DNA of 8,028 nucleotides from an uncultured Lachnospiraceae bacterium (GTDB taxonomy: Bacteria > Bacillota_A > Clostridia > Lachnospirales > Lachnospiraceae): contig CAJUGZ010000202.1 of assembly GCA_910585855.1 (NCBI GenBank), forward strand, positions 1 through 8,028, given 5' to 3'. The position numbers and the translations under genes were made by a program. Of this stretch, positions 1 through 5,155 are shown one piece after another (the first letter of the stretch is position 1; every line of letters begins with the position of its first letter). Below the pieces are notes generated by a model. The model saw only the letters and a list, made by a program, of their open reading frames with translations. It was not told where the DNA came from and did no database searches.

Positions 1-86
1 AAGAAGCCGAGAAAATCAGAAAGAGCGTTTACAGTATCTTGCGGCAGGAACAGCTACCCCACAGAAAGCAGGATATAGAGCGATAA
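1..86 (+). CDS. 3' end of an unidentified gene
   Basis: An open frame enters from the left edge (first whole codon at base 3) and stops at TAA 84-86, giving about 27 C-terminal residues rich in Arg, Lys, Glu and Gln and ending in QDIER. The strong terminator directly after the stop supports a real gene end in this frame. The other two forward frames are also open here for part of the stretch but read less like protein. The tail is too short to name a family. A charged C-terminus next to accessory genes would fit a mobile-element protein, but that is only a guess. Confidence 0.45.
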   Translation, partial: EAEKIRKSVYSILRQEQLPHRKQDIER

Positions 87-90
87 CAGA

Positions 91-132
91 CAGGGCGGCG
101 GGGTTGTCACATCTGCCTCGCCGCCCTGTTTT
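91..132 (+). terminator. Rho-independent terminator after the first gene
   Basis: CAGGGCGGCG at 91-100 pairs perfectly with CGCCGCCCTG at 119-128. The stem can extend by a G-U and two G-C pairs (101-103 with 116-118), leaving a 12-base loop. TTTT and a T-rich stretch follow. It lies 5 bases past the stop at 84-86. The T-tract is only on the plus-strand side, so it terminates the rightward gene. The convergent gene ending at 162 has no separate terminator that I can see. Confidence 0.85.
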
Positions 133-161
133 GGACTTTTATTAGACCAATAAACTGGAAT

Positions 162-785
162 TTAACATTGTTTATTATATTCAAGTTCAGTGGGAAGATT
201 TTTCCAAAGCGCCGTCCTTGTCTTACTTTTTCTCAATTTTTCCAATACCGCTATATCGGGATTAGGATATATTACAAAACTATCAACTTCCCCCATTTCT
301 GAACGTATGGGAAATGCAAGCTGTTCGGTTTCTATTGAAAACTGTGCATTTATACCAATTTTATTTCCTCTTGCGTCAAGTCTTATCCATTTTTTATAAT
401 CTTTGAGGTATACACCATTTAGTCCATGATAAATTAGAATAGGAGCTGTTTCATCATCTAAAATTAGTTTTTGGTAACAAAAGCCAGTAAGTACAGATTT
501 ACAACGCAATAAAGCTGCCAACAAGTGGGACTTAGCAAAACAAATCCCATGTCCCGCTTTTAACACTTCTGAAGCAGCACATGTTATTATATCTTCGTTT
601 ATATCTGCCGAATGTGAAATGTTATCTCTAACAAATTCATAGGCTTTTTTAATGAAATCAAGTTCATTATCCGCCTTTTTGAATAACACATCAGCCAATT
701 CTATTATAGATTTGTTATCATAATCAATTACACTATCATGCTTTAGATATTCGTCCAGTTGATTTGAGTATAAAATTATATCCAT
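162..785 (-). CDS. Transglutaminase-like cysteine-protease-fold protein
   Basis: A 207-residue protein of the transglutaminase-like superfamily. The core shows the three expected blocks in order: Cys82 in GHGICFAKSHLLAALLR, His120 in IYHGLNGVYL, and Asp137 in WIRLDARGNK. These spacings match the Cys-His-Asp triad of the family, so the enzyme looks intact. An N-terminal helical part (residues 1-75) precedes the catalytic Cys, and the C-terminal 60 residues are poorly conserved in my reading. No signal peptide or membrane segment is visible, so it is probably cytoplasmic. Bacterial members are often predicted peptidases or amidases acting on peptides or proteins, and the substrate here cannot be read from sequence. 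The ATG at 783-785 (reverse strand) has GGAGGG (789-794) three bases upstream, slightly close but strong. It is a single gene with its own promoter, convergent with the gene ending at base 86. Confidence 0.85.
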   Translation of the reverse strand: MDIILYSNQLDEYLKHDSVIDYDNKSIIELADVLFKKADNELDFIKKAYEFVRDNISHSADINEDIITCAASEVLKAGHGICFAKSHLLAALLRCKSVLTGFCYQKLILDDETAPILIYHGLNGVYLKDYKKWIRLDARGNKIGINAQFSIETEQLAFPIRSEMGEVDSFVIYPNPDIAVLEKLRKSKTRTALWKNLPTELEYNKQC

Positions 786-802
786 TTTCCCTCCACTAAA
801 TT

Positions 803-814
803 CCGATTTATCGG
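803..814. promoter_or_regulatory. Palindrome in the leader of the transglutaminase-like gene
   Basis: CCGATTTATCGG is a 5+5-base inverted repeat around TT. It sits between the -10 box (830-835) and the ribosome site (789-794) of the reverse-strand gene. The two-base centre is too short for an RNA hairpin loop, so a protein-binding operator is the likelier reading. No regulator is identified in the window. Confidence 0.3.
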
Positions 815-829
815 TTTGTACTGAGGAGA

Positions 830-858
830 ATTATACCATACCCAATTACGAAAAGCAA
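830..858 (-). promoter_or_regulatory. Sigma-A promoter for the transglutaminase-like gene
   Basis: Read on the reverse strand: -35 TTGCTT (853-858), a 17-base spacer, and a perfect -10 TATAAT (830-835) preceded by TGG, i.e. an extended -10. The start point should fall near 823, leaving a leader of about 38 bases before the ATG at 785. Confidence 0.75.
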
Positions 859-933
859 TCTCCCGTTCTGAGTTTCCTCATTTTTTTGCAACTGATTTCA
901 TCACAAAAATAAAAAATGTAAAAACACTGGATC

Positions 934-958
934 TTTGTTGTAATTAAATCACAACAAA
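934..958. repeat. Perfect 8-bp inverted repeat
   Basis: TTTGTTGT (934-941) and ACAACAAA (951-958) are exact complements separated by 9 bases. It lies in the 128-base stretch 842-969, which otherwise holds only the reverse-strand -35 box and AT-rich sequence. With no T-tract of note after it, an operator or a remnant of a mobile-element end is as plausible as a weak hairpin. Confidence 0.35.
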
Positions 959-969
959 TAACCAAATAA

Positions 970-1378
970 AGGAATGTTTTTGCATGGTTTTATAACAGAT
1001 TAGGATATGAAATGAAAAGGGATTTTGCAAATTTTCAAGGTAAAAATTTCACAGAAGTTTGCCCATCAGATGGTTTATGGAATACTTGCAGGAAACAAAC
1101 TGCATCTGAGCGTTTATGCATTGGGCTATGCAATAGAGCGTGTTCTGAGCATAAGCCGGACAGGTATAGGGGGCTTTCTTGCAAAAAAAGTCAAATCACA
1201 ACAGCTAAATCTGTTTGAGCACTTTAAAATAGAGAATATCGGGCATTTGTATTTTAAAAATGGGAAACTCAAAAAATGTTTTTTTATTGATAGGTCAGCT
1301 CATTTCTGCTATAATCGGTTAAGACTGACAAAAAACGATAGAAATAGACAATTTAGCGGAGGAAACAGTTTTGGATAG
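970..1378 (+). pseudogene. Probable decayed coding region, family not recognised
   Basis: Protein-like sequence changes frame here. The frame from 970 reads FAWFYNRLGYEMKRDFANFQ (ATG at 1012 with weak AGGA upstream), then degrades into Cys/Arg-rich residues. A second frame, from a TTG at 1025 to TAG 1376-1378, reads much more naturally through roughly 1055-1290, including YGILAGNKLHLSVYALGYAI and NLFEHFKIENIGHLYFKNGK. The simplest reading is one old gene with a frameshift near 1045-1060 and a missing N-terminus. The second frame runs through the promoter at 1287-1315, so its last 30 residues are probably not authentic. There is no good ribosome site for the TTG. I do not recognise the family. 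A short intact gene at 1025 cannot be excluded. Confidence 0.3.
1287..1315 (+). promoter_or_regulatory. Strong sigma-A promoter for the PBECR-like gene
   Basis: -35 TTGATA (1287-1292), exactly 17 bases, and -10 TATAAT (1310-1315) preceded by TGC, making an extended -10. Transcription should begin near 1322, about 50 bases before the start codon. This is among the closest-to-consensus promoters in the window. Confidence 0.85.
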
Positions 1379-1895
1379 AAATGTGAACATAATTACAGAT
1401 TTAAAGGGAAATAAAATTGTACTAATAAACGATATTATATTCAAAGGAAAAAGGTCTGTAAACTGGGACGATGTAAAGAACTATCTTGAAACATATGTCG
1501 GTGAATTTTATGAAATTGCCGATACAAACGATATTGTATATATTGGAAAAGAGTTACCAGATGAATACACTGGTTCGCGGTATACATATTCGCTGAAAGG
1601 GGCAAATGCGAAAGCAAAGGCAAATGCATCACAGGGGATACCGGAGATGTTGGAGATAGCGACTGGAAAGCATTTCAGGGAAAATTCCGGTGAAAAGCAT
1701 AACAGAAATGCTGCGAATGGCTGGTATCGGTATAATTCACGTTTTGCACTGCCAGTCTATGATGAAAATGGGGAAGTGGAGCGGTATAATGTGTTTCATG
1801 CCTCCATGCTGATACGGCATGATGCAGACGGAAAAATGTATCTTTATGACATTATGGACATAAAAAAAGAAACGAGCAACCCTTTCGAATCATAA
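1371..1895 (+). CDS. Small PBECR-like (BECR-fold nuclease-like) protein
   Basis: A 174-residue protein starting at TTG 1371, chosen because GGAGG (1358-1362) lies 8 bases upstream; the nearby ATG at 1381 is out of frame. The N-terminus is a beta-rich opening (NIITDLKGNKIVLINDIIFK). The middle carries LPDEYTGSRYT and an Ala/Lys helix (77-87). The C-terminal half holds WYRYNSRFALPVYD (118-131), then FHASMLIRH (142-150), YLYDIMDIKKETSNPF (157-172). From memory this C-terminal pattern resembles the Phage-Barnase-EndoU-ColicinE5/D-RelE-like (PBECR) domains, usually embedded in large polyvalent proteins of phages and conjugative elements. Conserved-looking polar candidates are Arg120, Arg124, His143, Arg149 and Thr168. 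There is no signal peptide or membrane segment. It stands alone, with its own strong promoter and no visible antitoxin or immunity partner. The family assignment is tentative; RNase activity is inference only. Confidence 0.6.
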   Translation: MDRNVNIITDLKGNKIVLINDIIFKGKRSVNWDDVKNYLETYVGEFYEIADTNDIVYIGKELPDEYTGSRYTYSLKGANAKAKANASQGIPEMLEIATGKHFRENSGEKHNRNAANGWYRYNSRFALPVYDENGEVERYNVFHASMLIRHDADGKMYLYDIMDIKKETSNPFES

Positions 1896-1987
1896 GATTT
1901 TACTTGGCAAAAAACCCATCTCTTTTTCTATAGTATAGAGTATGCGGAGATTATTGTCAAGTATGATTTTTTAATTACCAGCTTTAG

Positions 1988-2229
1988 CAGTATGCGGAAA
2001 ACCTGCAGGATGTGCTTCACTGTCTGTGCGGTGACAGCTTGTATGCCTGTGAAGGTTTTTTTGAAAGATGCAAGGGAAAGAACTGGAAATATATTCTGCG
2101 TTATAAGGAAGGGAGTATTCCTACGATTGGAACGGAATATCAGAAATGGAAGAGAATCGTAAAGAATTACTAGGAGCATAAAAGAAAAAATTCTGGTTTC
2201 TAACAGATCTGCCTGTCAATATTATCTAG
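1988..2229 (+). pseudogene. Frameshifted transposase remnant
   Basis: The frame from 1988 to TAG 2171-2173 reads LCGDSLYACEGFF, then NWKYILRYKEGSIP and EYQKWKR. I take this as the central part of a DDE-type transposase, with the Asp of GDSLYA as a candidate catalytic residue. Near 2151 the protein continues in another frame as ENRKELLGA, stops at TAA 2179-2181, then reads KKKFWFLTDLP before TAG 2227-2229. Neither the N-terminus nor the C-terminal catalytic Glu region is present. There is no start codon or ribosome site. The stretch 1896-1987 before it and 2230-2315 after it show no terminal inverted repeats or genes that I can recognise. The exact IS family is not assigned. Confidence 0.6.
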
Positions 2230-2315
2230 AGCATTTGTACAGCAGGAGCAGGCTGCCCATGGTTTTCCAATCTAGTGTCCGGTGAAAGCAATCTGAAGTT
2301 CTAAATGGAAAAGAC

Positions 2316-2344
2316 TTGAAAATATAGTGCAGGTAAAGTATAAT
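2316..2344 (+). promoter_or_regulatory. Sigma-A promoter of the gpmI operon
   Basis: -35 TTGAAA (2316-2321), 17 bases, and -10 TATAAT (2339-2344). The start point near 2351 gives a leader of about 155 bases. The leader has two weak hairpin possibilities (GTACG 2352-2356 with CGTAC 2388-2392; TATTG 2416-2420 with CAATA 2430-2434) but no riboswitch I recognise. The promoter lies just beyond the transposase remnant. Confidence 0.8.
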
Positions 2345-2506
2345 AACTACGGTACGAAATGATAATTTTTTGTATTTTAAAGGGAATCGTACTTAAATGG
2401 TATCGGCGGAATCAGTATTGTTTTGCGCTCAATAGAGGAAAGTAAAAACAGGTAGAAAATCTCAGAATGAAGCAAATGCTGCGGGATGCAGCAGAAGGAG
2501 GAAAAA

Positions 2507-4045
2507 ATGGGTAAAAAACCAACAGTATTGATGATTTTAGACGGATATGGATTGAATGAAAAGACCGAGGGGAACTGTGTGGCAAATGCCAATACGCCGG
2601 TTATGGACAAATTGATGGCAGAGTGTCCTTATGTAAAGGGATATGCCAGTGGATTGGCAGTAGGGCTTCCAGACGGACAGATGGGAAATTCAGAAGTAGG
2701 GCATCTGAATATGGGTGCAGGAAGAATTGTTTATCAGGAATTAACCCGCATTACAAAAGAGATTCAGGACGGGGATTTTTTTAAGAATGAAGCACTTTTG
2801 GCAGCAGTAGAAAATTGTAAAAAAAATAACAGTGCACTGCATTTATTTGGTTTACTGTCGGATGGCGGTGTTCATAGCCATAATACACATCTGTATGCTT
2901 TATTGGAATTGGCAAAAAAGAACGGATTAGATCAGGTATTTGTACACTGCTTTTTAGATGGGCGTGATACTGCACCTACTTCTGGAAAAGGATTTGCAGA
3001 AGAACTGACAGAAAAGATAAAAGAAATTGGTGTCGGACAGATTGCAACGGTAATGGGGCGTTATTATGTAATGGATCGGGATAATCGCTGGGAGCGTGTA
3101 GAAAAGGCATATCGTGCGATTGTAGACGGAATCGGAAAAACAGCAGAATGTGGAGTACAGGCAATCGCAGATTCTTATGCAGAAGGCGTAAATGATGAAT
3201 TTGTTGTTCCGACTGTAGTGGTAAAGGATGGACAGCCGGTTGGAAAAGTACAGAATAAAGATTCTGTTATTTTCTTTAATTTCCGCCCAGATCGTGCAAG
3301 AGAGATTTCAAAGGCATTTTGTTTAGATGAGTTTGACGGATTTGCAAGAGGGGAGAAATTGGATTTAACTTATGTCTGCTTTACTGAATATGATGTGACT
3401 ATTCCAAATAAATTAGTGGCATTTCATAAAGTGACACTGAATAATACATTTGGAGAATTTTTGGCACAAAATAAAAAGACACAGGCAAGAATTGCAGAAA
3501 CAGAGAAGTATGCACATGTGACCTTCTTCTTTAACGGCGGAGTGGAAGAACCAAATCCGGGAGAGGATCGTATTTTGGTAAATTCTCCGAAAGTAGCTAC
3601 TTATGATTTACAGCCGGAGATGAGTGCATTTGAAGTCTGCGATAAATTGGTAGAAGCAATAAAGTCTGGAAAATATGATGTGATTATTATTAATTTTGCA
3701 AATCCAGATATGGTTGGACATACAGGTGTGCAGGAGGCAGCAATTAAAGCTGTAGAGGCTGTGGATCAGTGCGTAGGTCGTGCCGTAGAAGCGATTTATG
3801 AAGTGGATGGGCAAATGTTTATTTGTGCCGATCATGGAAATGCAGAACAGTTGGTAGATTATAAAACAGGAGAAAGTTTTACGGCTCATACCACTAATCC
3901 AGTTCCGTTCCTTCTTGTCAATGCACCAAAAGAATATACTTTGCGGGAAAACGGATGTTTGGCAGATATTGCTCCGACTTTAATTGAATTGATGGGAATG
4001 GAGCAGCCAAAAGAAATGACAGGGAAGTCTTTGCTTGTAAAATAG
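2507..4045 (+). CDS. gpmI: 2,3-bisphosphoglycerate-independent phosphoglycerate mutase
   Basis: Interconverts 3-phosphoglycerate and 2-phosphoglycerate in glycolysis and gluconeogenesis through a phosphoserine intermediate; a cytoplasmic, Mn-dependent enzyme of the alkaline phosphatase superfamily. The product has 512 residues, the normal length. Metal and catalytic residues are all visible: Asp12 (LDGYG), nucleophile Ser62 (GNSEVGH), His123 (DGGVHSH), Asp151/Arg153 (DGRDTAP), Arg260/Arg263 (FRPDR), Asp401 and His405 (NPDMVGH), Asp442-His443 (ADHGNAE) and His461 (TAHTT). An in-frame ATG at 2486 would add seven residues but has no ribosome site. The ATG at 2507 has AAGGAGG (2495-2501) five bases upstream and gives the standard N-terminus. 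It is the first gene of a two-gene unit with the 4079 gene. The usual partners gap, pgk and tpiA are not adjacent here. Confidence 0.97.
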   Translation: MGKKPTVLMILDGYGLNEKTEGNCVANANTPVMDKLMAECPYVKGYASGLAVGLPDGQMGNSEVGHLNMGAGRIVYQELTRITKEIQDGDFFKNEALLAAVENCKKNNSALHLFGLLSDGGVHSHNTHLYALLELAKKNGLDQVFVHCFLDGRDTAPTSGKGFAEELTEKIKEIGVGQIATVMGRYYVMDRDNRWERVEKAYRAIVDGIGKTAECGVQAIADSYAEGVNDEFVVPTVVVKDGQPVGKVQNKDSVIFFNFRPDRAREISKAFCLDEFDGFARGEKLDLTYVCFTEYDVTIPNKLVAFHKVTLNNTFGEFLAQNKKTQARIAETEKYAHVTFFFNGGVEEPNPGEDRILVNSPKVATYDLQPEMSAFEVCDKLVEAIKSGKYDVIIINFANPDMVGHTGVQEAAIKAVEAVDQCVGRAVEAIYEVDGQMFICADHGNAEQLVDYKTGESFTAHTTNPVPFLLVNAPKEYTLRENGCLADIAPTLIELMGMEQPKEMTGKSLLVK

Positions 4046-4078
4046 ATAGGTTGTACGTTTTTAAGAATGGGAGCGGGT

Positions 4079-4522
4079 ATGAAAAAGAATTGGAGAAAAA
4101 AAATCGGTTTCGTATTACTTTTTATATTTGTATTTTGTTTATTTTTGGAATGTTATCATTTAAAAAAGATTTATTTTATTTCCAAAAAAGAAGCCTATGA
4201 AACAACATGGAATATTTCACTTCCAGATGATTTAAAAGAAATTTATCATGTGCAGACTCCGGTTGTTTTTCTTCCAGATGGAGAAAAATATACTGTTTTT
4301 GAAGTACAAAAAGAACAGATGGGTTTGGAAGGGTTTTATCGGGGAGGAATTCAAAAAAAGTTTGCAGAGGATATGTTAGAGTTGTTGGAAGTACCAGAAG
4401 AAGAAAAGCCAGATTTTAGTAAAAATTATGTTTGGAGAGAATATCGAAAACATAGTGATACTTTGTTGGTTTTGTATTTCTTTGAGGAAAATCGGGTTTA
4501 TTTTTTTCAGAAATTGATATAG
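4079..4522 (+). CDS. Small membrane-anchored protein of unknown function
   Basis: A 147-residue protein with a short Lys/Arg-rich N-terminus followed by one hydrophobic helix at about residues 9-23 (GFVLLFIFVFCLFLE), then a polar, Glu/Lys-rich domain of about 120 residues expected outside the membrane (N-in, C-out by the positive-inside rule). Cys25 follows Glu24, which does not fit a lipobox, so it is probably an anchor rather than a lipoprotein signal. The second ATG at 4079 is chosen because GGGAG (4069-4073) lies five bases before it; the ATG at 4067 has no ribosome site. It begins 33 bases after gpmI with no terminator between, so it is probably co-transcribed. I recognise no family or catalytic motif. 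A role related to gpmI is not implied by the sequence. Confidence 0.75.
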   Translation: MKKNWRKKIGFVLLFIFVFCLFLECYHLKKIYFISKKEAYETTWNISLPDDLKEIYHVQTPVVFLPDGEKYTVFEVQKEQMGLEGFYRGGIQKKFAEDMLELLEVPEEEKPDFSKNYVWREYRKHSDTLLVLYFFEENRVYFFQKLI

Positions 4523-4528
4523 ATGGGG

Positions 4529-4880
4529 TTACCGGACGCTAGAGGCGGTTTGCTCCTTTCCTTTGCCTGCTCCGCTCCGAATGGTAAGAAAGTCTATGAC
4601 TTCTGTATTTATGTGTACGCAGCCGAACGAACCGGGGGCAATTCGCTCTCACTACAGCTGAAACGTAGCTGGTGTAAGGAAGTATTTTCTTAGTTATAAG
4701 ATGGTTTCTTTTCTATACACCGGGCTAAACACGCCCCTTTTTTGCATACCCTGCATGAAAGCAGGATATGCAAAAAATTCTAGGTGTTCTCACAGAAGCC
4801 AAGACTTTCTAACCATTCTCCGAAGTCGCAGGCAAAGGAAAGGAGCAAATCGTTTCTGGCTGTTGGTTGGATGGCGGTAA
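4529..4880 (+). ncRNA. Long inverted-repeat element: candidate structured RNA or transcribed MITE-like repeat
   Basis: A 352-base segment starting 6 bases after the upstream stop folds on itself. Outer clasp: TTACCG 4529-4534 with CGGTAA 4875-4880. Main arm: 4549-4570 pairs perfectly (22 bp) with 4828-4849. It continues outward as 4538-4548 with 4850-4860, where four of 11 positions are G-U pairs and none is a mismatch. Inward, 4579-4606 pairs with 4792-4818 with a few mismatches and one bulge. Inside lie hairpins 4650-4674, 4688-4701, 4722-4736 and 4738-4777. The G-U pairs would be C-A mismatches in the opposite strand, so the fold belongs to plus-strand RNA. It does not match tmRNA, RNase P, SRP or 6S landmarks. 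No promoter was found at its edge, so it may be the 3' UTR of the gpmI transcript. A dispersed palindromic repeat is the main alternative. It contains no credible gene. Confidence 0.55.
4738..4777. terminator. Symmetric hairpin flanked by T6 and A6, likely bidirectional terminator
   Basis: TTTTTTGCATACCCTGC (4738-4754) pairs with GCAGGATATGCAAAAAA (4761-4777) with one mismatch and a six-base loop. Each strand carries a U-run after a stem only if the A/T wings are left unpaired. A smaller hairpin, GGGC 4722-4725 with GCCC 4733-4736, sits directly before the T-run and would itself be a short terminator for plus-strand transcripts. It lies at the apex region of the long inverted-repeat element. 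Confidence 0.5.
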
Positions 4881-4922
4881 AAATACAGAACAGTTGAAAA
4901 ATTTTAAAAGTTGTAAGTTGGT

Positions 4923-4972
4923 ATATCTCTGATAAAGATGGTTTTTATGTTTTGTCAGGGATATTTGTTTTT
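4923..4972 (+). terminator. Rho-independent terminator before galK
   Basis: ATATCTCTGATAAA (4923-4936) pairs with TTTGTCAGGGATAT (4951-4964): 14 bp with two G-U pairs valid only in plus-strand RNA, and a 14-base loop. TTGTTTTT (4965-4972) follows. It should end transcripts coming from gpmI and the structured element before the galactose operon. The stem is AT-rich, so efficiency is uncertain. Confidence 0.6.
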
Positions 4973-4981
4973 CAGTATAAT
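4952..4981 (+). promoter_or_regulatory. galK: Candidate sigma-A promoter of galKT, overlapping the terminator
   Basis: -35 TTGTCA (4952-4957, five of six consensus), an 18-base spacer, and a perfect -10 TATAAT (4976-4981). The start point near 4988 gives a leader of about 168 bases. The -35 box lies in the right arm of the terminator hairpin, so the same bases serve both signals. Confidence 0.65.
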
Positions 4982-5004
4982 GATGGAAGTGGTTTGGTGC
5001 GGTG

Positions 5005-5044
5005 CAACATATTTATATAGAAATACAACATAAGTATATAGAAA
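5005..5044 (+). repeat. Two 19-base direct repeats in the galK leader
   Basis: Units at 5005-5023 and 5026-5044 share 17 of 19 bases (CAACATA, then TATATAGAAA), differing only at two adjacent positions in the middle. The period is 21 bases, two helical turns, so both copies face the same side of the DNA. They lie 17-56 bases downstream of the predicted start point, a place suited to a repressor or roadblock site for sugar control. No regulator gene is in the window. Confidence 0.5.
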
Positions 5045-5064
5045 ATTGAAAAAAAATCCATTTA

Positions 5065-5113
5065 CGAATCAGAAAAAACAAAGTATTCTATAAATTAGAA
5101 GAAAAAAGATTCG
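5065..5113 (+). promoter_or_regulatory. Nested inverted repeats in the galK leader
   Basis: CGAATC (5065-5070) pairs with GATTCG (5108-5113), and within it TTCTA (5086-5090) pairs with TAGAA (5096-5100). In RNA this makes a weak, A-rich two-tier hairpin ending 28 bases before the galK ribosome site AGGAGG (5142-5147). It resembles no riboswitch I know and may be chance in AT-rich DNA. Confidence 0.25.
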
Positions 5114-5155
5114 AGAAGTTTTTATTCAAATAAAAATAGATAGGAGGCAGAACAG

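Noticed and set aside
190..399. Open frame on the plus strand opposite the transglutaminase-like gene
   Set aside because: It is antisense to a gene with a clear catalytic triad, promoter and ribosome site, and its own protein resembles nothing.
2486..2506. Upstream in-frame ATG as the gpmI start
   Set aside because: It would add seven residues unlike the family N-terminus and has no ribosome site; AAGGAGG at 2495-2501 fits the ATG at 2507.
2351..2506. Riboswitch in the gpmI leader
   Set aside because: Only two weak five-base stems are possible; no known aptamer core or terminator/antiterminator pair is visible.
4067..4078. ATG 4067 as the start of the small membrane protein
   Set aside because: No ribosome site precedes it, while GGGAG at 4069-4073 is well placed for the ATG at 4079.
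4079..4155. Lipoprotein signal at Cys25 of the small membrane protein
   Set aside because: The residues before the Cys are LFLE; Glu at -1 and Leu at -2 do not fit a lipobox.
4529..4880. Known large RNA (tmRNA, RNase P RNA, SRP RNA, 6S RNA, group I or II intron)
   Set aside because: The hallmark sequences I know for these (tRNA-like ends, the RNase P core, the SRP GGAA-tetraloop domain, the group II domain V) are not present.
5005..5044. Short CRISPR-like repeat
   Set aside because: Only two imperfect copies with a two-base gap; there is no spacer structure.
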